Numbered from the stretch's first letter, positions 25,712 to 38,971 are shown. The stretch: DNA of 64,000 nt from Lichenostomus cassidix (GCA_008360975.2 CM039211.1:49412077-49476076), one strand, 5' to 3'. Numbers and translations: made by a program. The notes: generated by a model from the letters alone, not told the origin.

Positions 25712-28158
25712 CACCAATGATATTCAGCATCTTCTAAGAAACAATGAGTTCTCATCAGCTGAGCAACCAAAACTACTTCAGCCTTCATGCAAAACTAGTA
25801 ACTCAGTTACTTTCCATACACAATACAAGATTTTGACATGATAAGCTTAAATTATCATTTTCAAATTACTGGGGTTTTTCTAGGCATCTAATTTAGTGTC
25901 CAGAAGGTTCAGCATCATCAGTTCCCACTACAACAAGCAGAGGAGAAGGGGTGCTGCCACACAGAGTGCTTCTCACAGCACCCCAGTTAGGCTTTTGTTC
26001 TCAACACCATCTCATTCTCTCCTGACAGTACACGGAACAGACATTGGGAAGAAATTATTAGGAATATATCAGGAAATTACTTTCCTAACCTAGAAACCCA
26101 GGTTTGGTGTCTTTCTTAGAGAGCATGACTATTCCCAATACTCACAGTGCATTTCCTAACTTGTCATGGCTATTTTTGGGAAATCCTGATGTGTTTGTTA
26201 CCTAGTGTACGTGTATGCAACATAAAGTAGCAATACAAAAGGAACAAACCATTGTGTTCTTAAGGTTGGAATGAGGAAAAAAGATGCAGTTATTGTGGTC
26301 CACACTAGAGAAATGCTACAAATTTTAATCTGGCAGCATCTTGAAGCTGTAAAACCATCACATAAGAACTATCACCCCACTAAAACAACTGTGATTTTTG
26401 CTGTGACTTCATCATATCCCAGGTTAGCCCCAGTATGAGTAAAGGCTTGGACAGGTACACAAACGAATTTGAAAATCAAGGCAATAATGGATTAAACTGG
26501 ACATCAGAGGATGAAGTGTCCAGACTGAGGATATCCCATTTTCTGGAAATGTAACCTTTTAAGACAGGTGAAGTCATTTGACAACAAAATTGTAAATATT
26601 AGGAAAAAGAAAAAAAAGAAAAAAAAGACTAAAAGCTACTCAGATCCATTTACACATACTTACAGCTATGAAATTTAAGCACATTTGCAACATGTGGCTC
26701 ATGCACATCTTATTCCTTAGGCATATCCTATGGCTATGCAAAGATGCTGCTTTTTTCTTCCCCTTCCTCCTGAAACCTGAAACACCTGCAGCCAGTCTTA
26801 GCTTATAAAAACACCCACAGCTGCATTTGGGGCTCTGCCTGCTGACTAAGGGCCTGTTGTTCAGCCTTGGGCCATGTGTTCAGCCCCATCAGTCATTAAG
26901 GCAGCAGTAGTGTTCACTCCTGGCCATTATCATTTAACTCAATATCAATCTAGTTACTCAGAAATCTTACCAGAATGATCAGTGTGTGATAACTGCAGAT
27001 CTGCAAACGTGTCAGACCATTCCCTAACACTACTCATGAGAGGTGCAAAAATAATTCTTCCAGGTGGTTCAAAGCAGTTGGCTGTGTGCCTAACAACTTA
27101 CTAAGGCATTGTGAGATTGCATAATAAAATACTACTTGTCATGTAGTATTTTAATTATTGTTATCAGCTTCCAGAATTTCAGTAAACTGGGCGTACTGCA
27201 TAATGAATTTCACTAAGCCAGAGGCATTGTATCACAAGTGAAAAGAGACATATGCTACTATATTTTACTGGATATACTATGATATCAACAGAGTAAACTT
27301 TTTAGTCTCTCACAAAAGCATATAAAAAGTGAGTTTAAGGTAGACTTTTTTTCATCATGCCTGTTTCTTAAACTCTGTGAGAATGATAAACTCTCAATAT
27401 GAAAAAATTCTTCTGTTAGTATAATCACAGCATGCTTAGAACTGATAAGGAGAGTAGATAAGATGACCCCTCAGGCTAGGAGACTGCAAAAGGAGAATGA
27501 TCATCCTCTCATGTTACATAATCTCACCTTCACTTCCTGGCATATGGATATCTCCCATATCTCCCTGCTTTTTCAATCAATGACATGAAGAGCAGAAATG
27601 GTTAAGGTAAAACCCCCCAAACAACTGAGTAACATTAGCAGAAAATTCCTTAAAATCAAAATATGCATGTGGGAAATTGAGCAGAAGAAAATTAATGTAC
27701 ACAAAAATCCAGGGAAGTAACACTTCTTCCTTTGCTGTTCTTGAAGAATTTCCACCTTTTCAAACAGTTTTTCAAAGCCAAAAAAATCTGTGGTTTATAA
27801 ATGAGAAAAACAGAAGAACAATGAAGGCCAACTGCATGATTTAATATAAATACATATATGTGACAAAGGTAAAATACATGATTTCCCTTGGCAGGTGGGC
27901 TCCTTTCATTCCTTCAGAATTATCTAGGCCTACACTGCACACTAAAATAATATTTTATTAACTTCTACTGCCAATAACAGTAGAGGAAAAATTCAGTTCT
28001 TGGAAGATCAGATGGATTTTATTCTGGTTTATTTATCATCAAGAGAGCTGTTAATTGAATTCTCAGAGCAAAATATCACTGTAGATGCATCAACCCAAAA
28101 TAACCCAGGTTGGCTTTCAGTATTTATTAGATTCTGGTGTGTTTTCCTGCTCATGTTC
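25712..28158. other. Intergenic DNA, nothing recognised
   Basis: Ordinary AT-rich DNA between two inverted LTR copies. It shows no retroviral gene remnants and no exons. Confidence 0.55.
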
Positions 28159-28160
28159 AG

Positions 28161-28263
28161 AAAAAAAAAAAAAAAAAACAAAACCCAAAACAAAATAACC
28201 AAACCAACAAAAACAACAAACCAAACCAATCCCCAAAAACACAACAAACCAACCAAACAACAG
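28161..28263. repeat. A-rich CCAAA low-complexity tract
   Basis: Eighteen A are followed by about 85 bases of A runs broken by C, CC or CCC (ACAAACCAAACCAATCC and similar). The long open frame across this tract (28000-28419) is a by-product of the lack of T and is not a gene. Confidence 0.85.
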
Positions 28264-29614
28264 GAAAAAAGCCCCAAGCAAAACAGAACAATAACCCTAG
28301 GAAAAGCTTTTAAATGGGAATTTATCTTGAAGACACTGAGAAACAATTCTCATGGAATGAAAATGTTAGTGGCTACCCTGGTCAGACAGCAAGGCAGCAC
28401 CAATTTGGAGCTCTGCTAGACACCTGTCATCAGTCCTTCTGCACTTGCTGCTGCTGCTGCAATAGTGGATGGAGAGGCCATGCCACCAGTGGCACAATGC
28501 AAAGATAGAGGAAGGCAGGGTATGCAAGCAATTTTGAGAAATTTCTCCCCAAAGATGCGCAGTTCAGGGAGATCACAGTGCACTCAGTCCAGAAATGCTT
28601 ACTCACAAGAGCATCCCATTAGCTTTTGGCCTTGGACCCAGAGCATGTTGGCACTGCTTGAAGAGAAGTTGACGAGCAGCATGCTGTACAGCAATCCTGT
28701 GACTTGATGCTGTGTCCTTGCCTTGGACAAACAGTTCTGTTGGTTACAGCAGGGGCTTCAGTGTCCTTTGTAGGTGCATGGGAATCTTCAGGTGCCCTCT
28801 CAGTGCTGACTGCATGGCCAATCCTCTGCTCCATGGGGAACACAGACAACCATTGCTGCAAGAAATCATTCTGCTTGTCGGAGGGGATGCCAGTGCACAC
28901 CTTGACTTACCCTTTGTGCAGTGCCTTGGGTTTTGCAGGACTGGAGGAGAGTTGTGGCAGAACCAACCCCCTTCCTCTTCTTCCCCAAATGATGAATTCC
29001 CACACTGATACTTGCAAGAACAACGCATGGGAAGAGAAGTGATCATGCTTAATGTTTGTTTTAATGCCTATTATATCCGTCCAAATCTCTTCCTACATCT
29101 GCTCATCCCTTATTTTTATAATTACTTTCTTATTTCAATTGGCAATATCATGGACCTCTTGCTAGTCATCTCTTTGCTCCTACTCTTACTTTTCCTTCAG
29201 TATTGACAGCCTGAAAGCAGGTACTAATACGTGTTTTAACAGAAAGTTGCACAGTGTCTGAGGCATCTTTTTCAGCCAAAATAAACATGACTCTTTCTTG
29301 ATTTCATGTTGTTCTTATTCAGAAACTGTTTCTCCTAAAAATATTTCACAGCCTTGATATTTACCCCTTTGATGTGCTGGCTGCTAGCAGAATATGGGCT
29401 TTGCCTGCCAGCAATTCCCTGTGGAGCCAGACTGCCAGGCTAGCCTGCTAACTGGGCTTTCTGCAAAACCAGTGGCAAAATAATCTTATCATCAACTCTG
29501 ATAATCCTTGGGGCATAAAACCAAAACCCAGACATCAGAAAATATTTCTGAGGGAGAAAATTACTTCCTGTCCATTTTATTATAACTTCATCAGTGTCCT
29601 TTGCACTTCATCAC
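28264..29614. other. Intergenic DNA, unassigned
   Basis: Slightly more GC-rich at 28.4-29.0 kb, with overlapping open frames of about 100 codons on both strands. No retroviral, LINE or cellular protein is recognised. It may be an old unannotated repeat next to the LTR. Confidence 0.45.
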
Positions 29615-30211
29615 TGTCAAGTTCCACCCCAGCTGGCAACTAAGCCCCACATACCTTCATCAGCAGGATGGGGGAGAATTCATTCCTTCACCAGCAGGCT
29701 GGGGGAGAGAATCACAAGGGTAAAAGCAAGAAAAGTCATGCATTGAGATAAATTCAATTTAATAGGTAAAGCAAAAGCCTCATGAACAAGCAGAGCAAAA
29801 CAAGGAATTAATTCATTGCTTTCCATGGGCAAGCTGTCTCCAAGAAAAGCAGGGCTCCATCATGGGTAATAGTGACTTGGGAAGACAAATGCCATGATTT
29901 TGAACATATACCCATTCCTTCATCTTCCCCCAGCTTTATATGCTGACCAGGATGCCATATGGTCTGGGATGTTCCAGTGGTCAGCGGGGGTCAGCTATCC
30001 CAGATGTGTTCCCTCCCAACTCCTGGTACACCCCAGCCCCCTCACTGGTGGGCTGGTGTGAGGAGCAGAAAAGGCTTTGGAAGAAAGCACTGCTCAGCAA
30101 TAATAAAAATATCTCTACATTGTCAACTCCATTTTCAGCACAAACCCAAAACACAGCCCCATAGTAGCTACTGTGAAAAAAATTAAGTCTATCCCTGCCA
30201 AAACCAGCAGA
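29615..30211 (-). mobile_element. Solo LTR, avian ERVL-like family, antisense
   Basis: On the minus strand this is a nearly full-length LTR of about 597 bp. It ends on the plus strand with AGTCTATCCCTGCCAAAACC, the complement of the family's 5' start. Minus-strand landmarks are in U3-R-U5 order: a TATAAA box (complement at about 29936-29942, in CAGCTTTATATGCTG), then an ATTAAA poly(A) signal (complement near 29758), then the AGTTGCCAGCTGGGGT-type 3' end near 29620. A 31-bp tandem duplication (about 29655-29716) sits in its 3' part. It is related to the LTR at 25.0 kb but opposite in orientation. Confidence 0.85.
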
Positions 30212-31130
30212 GTCTCCTAGTCTTTTCTTCCATTCATTCCTCTTCTCAGTAGTTTGCACCCTAGGTGGCTTTAGCAGTTTTCTTCTAGATGTAGATTTAT
30301 CAGTCCTTCTACCACAGTTTTAATTTAGGTTTCTATAACAGTAGCCATGGACAGCTGCTTCATGTTCCCTACTGAGTTTGATACTATCAAATCAGATTGA
30401 GACACTGACTTTCTTTCAGTGATGACAAAATCTACTGTGACTGAACCTACTCAACACAAATCCTTCAAAGAAAACATAAAAAACTTGTGGTAAGGATGTG
30501 TAGATAAATAATGGTTTCCTCAATTTATTAGTAAACCTATTTCCTATTACAGAGTCAACACATTGGTTTGCGGAACCGGGATTTTCTCAGGGAAATATGA
30601 GAAAACAGCTCTGACAATGTGTTGCTAAAATTCAGTGTCTTTGTATTACTCAAAAATGGAGATTACATTCTATTTATGCAATGTTTTTCCATGACTTTGC
30701 TTGGAAAGTATATATCCATTCATGCCTTTTCACAAAACCAAGTGCAACCACACTTTGTGTTATCCCAGAAATAGTAGCATTTCTGTGCTGGAAAAAGATA
30801 TTCCTCCGTGTAAAAAGTAGTAGTTCCAGTATTACTGGGAGGAAAAAGAAGTTTTTCCTGTATCATTTACATGATATACACAAATATATACTATTGTTCC
30901 ACGTAATGACAATATAATAGCTGCTATCTCGAAAGTGTGCCTGGAGGGTGACTGCAGTAAAATATATCAGGCTAATACAAATCTTGCCTTACTTGAGCTT
31001 TGAAGAATAACTGTACCTTTTCAAATTTGCAATTAAAAAACTTTTTTGAATGAGCATAAGAAGAAGTTGGGAAAAAACCCACAAGCAATGAAGTTCAAAC
31101 TATCTTGGGGAAAATTGAATGGAATATTTA
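30212..31130. other. Intergenic DNA, nothing recognised
   Basis: AT-rich, no exon or repeat recognised. Confidence 0.55.
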
Positions 31131-31222
31131 ATAGAATTATAGGATAACCTGACTTGGAAAGGGCCTACAAGAATCATTGAATCCAGCTCCTGGGCCTGCA
31201 TAGGACAACCCCAAAAATCAGA
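31131..31222 (-). mobile_element. CR1-J-like 3' terminal fragment, antisense
   Basis: About 90 bp matching the extreme 3' end of the CR1-J-like copies. On the plus strand it reads ATAGAATTATAGG, then TTGGAAAGGGCCTACAAGAA and TCCAGCTCCTGGGCCTGCAT. It is the shortest CR1 remnant in the window. Confidence 0.75.
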
Positions 31223-34200
31223 GTATGAATATTTGGAAAAGAACATTAAAAAAAAAAAATGCTCCTTTTCTCCATTTTAAAATGTGCTTTGTTGTGGATC
31301 TATACTGTTGCATTGGAAATCATACTTTTCAGCAATGGCTCCAACATTGTTGCTCTACTGCCTTCACAAGTAATGAGAAAGAACAAAATTTCTCTGCATT
31401 TCAGAAATATAAAACCATTCTAGAATTACCCAAAGAGTTTGTAATGCAACTTCTGGCAAGCAGGATACCTGACAAAAAATCAGGACAATTTTTAGGAGGA
31501 GATCATGGCTGGCCCGATCTGTCCCATGGCATGGTTCCAGCTCCACAAGGACTCTTGGGGCACTGCTGTGGCAGAACTAGAAGGCACTCCTGTGGGCACA
31601 GACAAGCTCTGATGGTGAACCCTTATATTAGAATGCAGTGGTGGAGGACTCTGCCCACTCCCAAAACAGGGGTCCTTCAGCAAAATGCTCAGCTTACTGA
31701 CCTCTCTGGGCACCCCTGCTGCACACCCTCCACTCAGGCAATTCAGTAAATCCTGCAGTGCAACTCTTAGTCAGCATATCCCAACCGACTGCAAAACACC
31801 AATGACTAGGAATGACTTACTAATTTAAAGAGCACCCTTAAATCATATTTACTTTGTGCCAGCATATTGGAGGGCATGGGGCAGACAAATAAATACAAAC
31901 AGAAAACAAAGAAAAGGCAAACAAAAAAAAAAACCACCAACAAACCAAAAAAGCCAAAGTGATGCTGCAAAATTGTACAAACAGTAATGACTCTATTAAG
32001 CCAAAATAATAAAGTACACAAAAGGGGAAAGGAACCAGATGGTCAGTCTTGTAGGTGGTCTGAATGAACAACTGTTGAATTTGTTTTGAGATACATATAA
32101 AATTAAGTTAACCATTTCTACAGTTTATGCTGTTCAAGTATCAGATTCTAGTGAAAAAGTATGAGATTTAGTGATAGTTGAAACAGTTAAAGGACTGAAT
32201 GATTGTAACAGTAAGACTAAAGGCTACAGCAGTACAATGGCTAAACCCTGTTCCGGCAATATCAGACTCACAAACTATTCTTCTAGGAAAAGACATTGTA
32301 ACTTTCTACATAGTAAGAGAACTAGAACGAAAGGCCTCATCAAGATCCTTGCATGCAAAGCTCCTGGGCAAGGGTGCAAAATGATGCACTGCTCTGGTTG
32401 CAGCTATGCAATACATTAAATTGCTGTAGCCTTGAGAAGTTGTGATGACTCCAGTCTAGGACCAGGGTCTGCTGAACCTTTCCAGTAGGAAGATGGAGCC
32501 GTTCCTCAGATTCTGTTTGGAAGCCTGTCAGTGGACTGCATGAACTAATGCTTGCCTAGATTTCTTGCTTCCTATTCTCTATGCAGTAGCAATATGTCAT
32601 TTCAGTTGTAGCCTGCTTGAGAGAACAGGACCCTTGTAAAATAATAATAATAAGCAATTTTAAATCTTACAAAACCAGCAGAGCTAGCAGGCAACCTCTG
32701 AAAAGTATTGTAAGGCATGCCTCAAAACTACATGAATATTGCTGTTTGGTTCCCAGAGGAAGCTTTAGACAATTCAGATTGGAGAGAAAACAAAAAACAA
32801 ATCAAAAACCAAAACCAAAACCAACTCACTCTTTTCCTTAGAGCACCTCCACATGCTTTTGCCACCTGAGTATTTAGGATGGAGCAGCATGTGGCCAGCA
32901 TCTCATTGATATTTTTCTCCTCTGTGCTTGTAGTGAGTTACAGGACTAATGCTTTGGCTGATGGTCCTCCTGGGTGTGGACAGGACAGGGTGAGCTGCCA
33001 GGGCAGGCAGGTTTCAGGCAGCCCGTGGCCAGGCTGAACAGGGTGTCACAGCAGCCAACAGCACAGTGCAGGAGCTCCCAGCTTCCAGCTGCCCCCAAAC
33101 TACCCCCAAATACAGTAATTCTAAACCCATGGCTTCATTGGCCCCCCTTCAGTCAAGAGTGAGCTCCAAAATTGGCTTGAAAGGGAGTACAGGTGGAGGC
33201 TCTGGGCCATAGGGTTCTTCAGGCTGGTGTATCAGGAGATAAATTGTATTTTACCCCTAGAAGCTGAATGAAATTCTGTAACTTGCAGTCCTTCAATGAG
33301 GATTAAAAACCTGCCAAACCCACCTCCTGAAACCCTAACTACACACTACATGAACAGACCATTCTCTCTCTTGTTCAGAAGGATTCACAACTGAACCCTG
33401 AGCTCAAAGGAAGCTTAAAACTACTGCTTGATGTCAATCACTTTGTCTTACCATTGTTTTAGCAGCTGATGATATTTTAATTATCCATCCAGCTTTGTTG
33501 TACAATGGGTGCCATTGCTTTCAATGCTTTTATTATCATTTATTACTGAATTTTAAGCATCATCCTAATTAGCAAACATGATCTAATTATTTAAAACTGC
33601 TCTATTTTCCCTCCAACAGTGAAGAAGCAATCATCTTATTTTCATGTAAAGTTACATGTTCTTTTCACAGAAGATTTCAGGATAAAATTATGCAAAATAA
33701 TTAGTTTTTAATTTGTCTCTTTTTAATAGTCCAGTAGAAAATCTTTTTCTCTTCATTTAATTCTCATTGCAGTTAAATAAAGTACTTTTTTCTTTTTTTA
33801 TTTCTAACTTCCTTTTCCACTAAAGGAAAAGAGGAAAATTACTCTGATAAAAAATAATTTTTCCACTGGGAGCTAAAGCAAAATGTTACATGGTGCTATT
33901 TTTCTCTCACTTCAAGACAGAAAGCTAAAAGTGAGAAAAAATGTTATTTTTAAAAGCAATAGTGTTGCTTTCTTCACTTTTTTTTTAACTTCCCTTTCTT
34001 CTGTGGAGAAACTGGAAGGAGTGGGAAACACATGATATACCTATTGAAATGGATATTTCATCATAAGCAAATAAAAGCTTTTTCTCCTGTGCAATTTAAA
34101 AGGTAATCATTAAAATTGAAATAATATATTTTAAATACCTGAAATTAATGTTGGTCAAGTAATTTTTATTTTGCATGTAGTTAAAAATAAAGCCTGTGAT

Positions 34201-34760
34201 CCTAAAATGTATTTTCCCTCTTAAAGAGTGTCCCATGGAGTCCAAGTCTCTGGCTGCTCATCCAGGTACAGCTCTCTGGTCTCCCTGGCTGTTGCCATAT
34301 CACTGCTGCAGGAGAAGTTCCTCTGGCTGTGCCAGCTTGAGGACACAGAGATGAAGATGCTTCCCTGCCTAAAAAGTGGGGGAAGACAAGAGGAATTGTC
34401 TTCATAGACCACTTGTCCAGGTGTTGGTCGGGAAGGGCTCATGACTAATCACAGCATGGCCAGTGGCTGCAGAGTGACACTTCTGCTCTGCTGGGGTCAG
34501 AGTGACGTGGTGGCTGTCCCTCTACACCTGTGCTGCTGCTGTGTGCTCTGCTGAGTTGCTCTAAAGGAGCGAAGCATGGAGGAGACTGGGAGGTAAAGGC
34601 TGTACCACCATGGGGATGGTGGAGCTTCTGATTGTCGAAAATGGGGGGTGAGGTGGAGTGGGAGTATTGAGAATGATCATCACCTTGGGAAGGCATCAGG
34701 TAAGGTACAAAGTGTTATAGGTATTATATACTGGTGGCATATTATTGACTTCATCATGCA
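31223..34760. other. Intergenic DNA with AT-rich homeodomain-motif cluster
   Basis: No gene is recognised. A 174-codon open frame (31225-31749) has no family features. A-rich CAAA tracts occur at about 31905-31952 and 32790-32825. The part 33.4-34.2 kb is strikingly AT-rich and contains four TAATTA motifs (see findings). The GC-richer part at 34.2-34.7 kb is not identified. Confidence 0.5.
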
Positions 34761-34944
34761 TCAGGAAACACTTTCACAGTGAGAGTGATGGGTGCCCAGA
34801 GTGGTGGTGGTCTCCATCCATGGAGATACTCAAACCCCACTGAAAATATAGCTCTCTGAAACCTACTCTAGGTGGCCACATTTGAGCTGGAGAATTAGAC
34901 AAAATGACACCCGGAAGTCCCTACCAACCAGCCATTCTGTGAAT
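34761..34944 (+). mobile_element. CR1 LINE 3' end fragment
   Basis: Sense CR1 tail with TTTCACAGTGAGAGTGATGG, GGAGATACTCAAACCCCACTG and a final CCATTCTGTGAAT. It is 5'-truncated and diverged. Confidence 0.8.
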
Positions 34945-35136
34945 CTGCCATCTCAGGTATAGGCTGGCAAATCTCCATCTCTATAAGTTAGGCTTTTCAG
35001 CCCATCCTTAAGAAATCCTACCCATCTAAGGAACCCACGTCATGCCACATTGTGCAATCCTCAGATTGGCATTGCTCTCAGCAAAGACAGCCTTCTGAGA
35101 TACTTCCCTTTCAGTAATGTTCTTAAATTCAAAGCA

Positions 35137-35850
35137 TCACAGAATATCATGAGTTGGAAGGGACCCACAAGGATCTTTCAAGTCCAGCTCCTGGCTCTGC
35201 ACTTGACATCCCCAAGAATCACACCACGTGCCTGAGAGCATTGTCTGAATGCCTCTTGAACTCTGCCAGGCTGGTGCTCTGACCACTCCTCTGGGGAGCC
35301 TCTTCCAGTGCACAACCACCCTCTGGGTGAAGAACCTTTTCCTGATATCTAGCCTAAACCTCCCCTGACACAACTCCAGGCCGTTCCCTCAGGTCCTGTC
35401 ACTGGTCACTACAGAGAAGAGATCAGTGCCTGCCCCTCCTCTTCCCCTCACAAGGAAGCTGTAGACTGCAATGAGGTTTCTCCTCAGTCTCCTCTTATCC
35501 AGGCTGAACAGAGCAAGTGACCTCAGTTGCTCCTATACAGCTTCACCTCAAGGCCCTTCACCATCCTCGTGTCCCCCCTTCGACACTCTCGAATAGCTTT
35601 ATAGCTCTCTTCTATTGTGGCACCCAAAATTGCCCCAAGCATGGGAGGTGAGGCTGCCCCAGTGCAGAGCAGAGCAGGACAATCCCCTCCCTTGCCTGGC
35701 TGGCAATGCTGTCCCTGATGCCCTCCAAGACACAGCTGGCTCTTCTGGCTGCCAGAGCACTGCTGACTCATGCTCCACCCCAGGTCCCTCCCCAGGTGCT
35801 GGTCTCCTCCCGCTCCTTCCCCAGTCTGTATGTCAATTGGTCTGAAACAA
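35137..35850 (-). mobile_element. CR1-J-like LINE copy, about 0.7 kb, antisense
   Basis: On the minus strand this is a 3' portion of CR1. The plus strand begins TCACAGAATATCATGAGTTGG, the complement of the 3' tail, and runs through CACCCTCTGGGTGAAGAACC and TCCTCAGTCTCCTCTTATCC. It continues further 5' into the region around GGACAATCCCCTCCCTTGCC. It is the longest CR1 copy in the intergenic part. The frame is broken. The far end (about 35850) is approximate. Confidence 0.88.
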
Positions 35851-38639
35851 TCCATATGGATATGTATTTCTTATGTGCTAGGGATGACATTTGACCTGAG
35901 ACAAAGGGCCAGCCTAAGGGTTTGTACATCACTGAAACTGCATTTAAAATTTGAAGATAGGACTTGAATGAAGCTTGAATATTAGCGGGTAACAAATGGC
36001 ACATACCACCAGGAACTATGTTTTAAACTTCAAGCCCTTTATTTAAACTGCCAATTTAAAAAATACAACATTGAAGAAATTCAGCTCTACATGTAATATT
36101 TGATTATATTCAACTACAGGACTCCAGTCTGGTATTGAACATAACAAACAACAAAATCAAACAAAAACAAACAAAAGCCAGACAGGTGTGGATTTCATTC
36201 ATTGTCTCTTCTAAAGAGCGAGATGTATTCCATAGTCTACAAATGTTGCTATTTCTTCTACTGAAGTGCCCTATCTATGCGATTTAGCTGCAGCTAGGCA
36301 GGTGCTATCAAACAGCGAGGGTCACAGGACACTAAGTCAGCTTTATGCACATCTCCACATTTCACCCAGCAGTGGACCTGGTGATATACTCCATATTGCA
36401 GAATATAAATTAGTTTCTAGATAGGGAAAGATGATGACAAACAAATCTGCGTGACTGAGATACCGACAGGGCAAGTCACAGTGTGAACACTGGCCATAGA
36501 GCTGGAGCCCTGCAGTTTGCTCAGAGACATGTTCAGGAGGATAAAGCACCTTTTCTTGTCCACCTCCCATTTCAGATGATGCAGCACATGCTTGTGAATA
36601 GACAAGGGCAGAGGTCTACATCCCTTGAAGTGTTTAGCACAAGACCATTTTCTTCCAAAGACAATCTCTTGTCCTTAGGGTTTTAACGTGTGACACATCT
36701 CCCATCACAAGTCAGTTTGACTGTAACAGTCACCTTTTATCATACCATGTTCTAGCTGCATATTATTTTACAGTGCAGTATAAAATAGAGGACTACCTGA
36801 ATAAGCTATTTCAAACATAACTGTATTACCTACCTGTATGTAAGCATTTTATTCTCTGATAAAATACATTCTTTTCAGCTCTTACTTTTCAAATTCATGG
36901 GCATCTTTCCAGCTATGGATGTTTCCATTTTTCCTTAAACTAAGTGCTCAAAAGCACATACAGTGCTTTTTGAGTAGTGGTGTGCATTTCTCCGAGTATC
37001 ACATTTAAGCTGCTGGGCTTGTGAAGCAAGTAATCATTTTACCTTTATGTCCAGGAACCAGCATCTGTCTATTCTGCAACCCGTTGGCAAGTCCCCTTGG
37101 CAAGCCCCTTCCATGCTTCAGAGACGAGCTGCTCTTGTTGGTGATTCAAATAAAGGCATATCCCAAAACTACAGATTGCAGTGGGGGAGCCTGAAGATGT
37201 TTTTTTCCAGTGGGCACTGTGTGGCAAGTCTTGAGGGTATCTATAAATAGCACAGATTATTAGGAAGGGGATCATATAGGACAGGGCCACAGGGGATGGG
37301 CATTATTTCTAAGTAGGAATCTATACCACCCTATGGAAACTGACATGATTAACAAAGAAACAGCAAAGTTACAGTGGGGCTCATGAACAGGGGTATCCAA
37401 AGAAGACCATCCTGCACCTTTGAATACTTTGTAAACCTTAAAACTGCTGCTAGTTCTTTTGCATCTATGCCACTGTATTTGTTCTATCAGCAGTGTCAGC
37501 TCTAGCGAAGAATAAGCACTGTTGCTCTTTACCACTATGTCATCTCAGCCACCTGACATGGCTGTGAAAATGCTTGTCTGCACTCTACAACCTTCAGAGT
37601 AACAGCAGTTCAGGAAAAGTCTACTTTGGATGCAACATACAAACACATCATGCCACGTAAGCCAAGGCTCTCAGTGCTGTATTGATGCAGAGGAACTATT
37701 CATATCGAAACTACTAGGTGCTATAGACAGATGTAACATTACAGACCAGCTCTTGCAAAGATGGTGTTTTAACCTTTGTGGGTTCAAACTGTAGCCTCCA
37801 GGCTAGTAAGACAAAAAAACCTAGTGACAACCTGAAATGTATGTGAATTAGTCCACTGTGCCCTGGAACAAAACACAAAGAAGACAGGGCTGAGGTACTG
37901 ATTCATCAAGGCAAGCACTCTGTTTTCTGAGCAGTAGGCAGAGAATTTGAGCACCCAGCACTGTAAGAAGTTGCAGACAGAGGAAGTATCTTCTCAGCCA
38001 GGGACCAGAGGTTATCTTAAAAAGCCAGCTACAAAAGTTTATATTCTTTCCAAGGTCACGGTGAAATTTATCCCACATCACATGAGCCATATAAACAAGA
38101 GACTTAGTGTAAACAAATGCCTTGCTTGTGTCAGTAAAGTGAGAGGAGCATCTCAGACAGGATGATTTGACTGCTCTATCCCATGTTAGGAGAGGGTAAA
38201 AAACTTTTTAGAGGTGGTAAACACTGAGTATTGGGGTGTAGATATCTAACATCCATGTGAAGACGAAAGAAACCTTTGGTTTCGTCATTGTATAAATTTT
38301 CTGATGTCATTGTTCCCTAGAGGTGCCTAGCCTCTGGTCAACATTACTTACAAAAATCCCTTTGAAGTTCTGAAGCTTTGAATAAGCTAAGAATAGGGGT
38401 TTCAGCAGCCTTACCAAAACCAGTGTTTTTCTGGTAATATATCTGTAATAATAATCTCTAAATAATATATCCATAGACATTGAACAAGTGCAGAAAGGCT
38501 CCGTAAGTGAACTGCTTTCAAATTAAAAAAGTTAGCAAGAATATTTAGATTGCTGTGTGAGGGTGTGTGTTTAAGTATGACTCAAATTTTGCTGCAGTGC
38601 TACAGCAAGATGTAGGAGAGGACAACTGGCCTTGGGCTG
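35851..38639. other. MAP1B 5' flank, no gene seen
   Basis: No exon is recognised. A CAAA-rich tract lies at about 36143-36178. An AATAAA on the minus strand near 36040 has no associated gene. The sequence becomes GC-rich at about 38.64 kb. Confidence 0.55.
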
Positions 38640-38971
38640 TGGCACTGCTTTTTCACCCGTCGGCGTCTGGAGTGCTGCTGGGGTCGCAATGCCGGTTTTC
38701 CCAGAGGAGCTCCTGCCAGGCCATCACCTGCGGCTCCTCATCGTCCTGTTTCAAGGCTGAGACTCGGGAAGGGCCTCGGGCTGACCGGCCCGGCAGGGTG
38801 ACGCCCCGAACGGGCACGGGGAGCAAGGGACGCGAGGGGCGCAGGCCAGGGGTCCCACGGCCGGGGCGGGAGTCGGAGCGGGGCGCACCCCTCGGCATCC
38901 CCTCGGGGCGTTGTTCGCCCCCCGCGTCCTTCCTGCTTCCGGGGGCCACCGCGGGGAGGATTTGCCGCAGA

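Noticed and set aside
28000..28419. 139-codon open frame with a KKKKNKTQNK-type lysine/asparagine-rich centre
   Set aside because: Created by the A-rich low-complexity tract at 28161-28263, which lacks T and therefore stops.
25712..29614. Possible provirus body between two LTRs
   Set aside because: The LTRs are in opposite orientation and the DNA between them shows no gag, pol or env similarity.
31225..31749. 174-codon open frame on the plus strand
   Set aside because: No recognisable domain, ordinary composition, overlaps minus-strand frames and begins inside an A-rich stretch. A chance open frame of this size is plausible in 64 kb over six frames.
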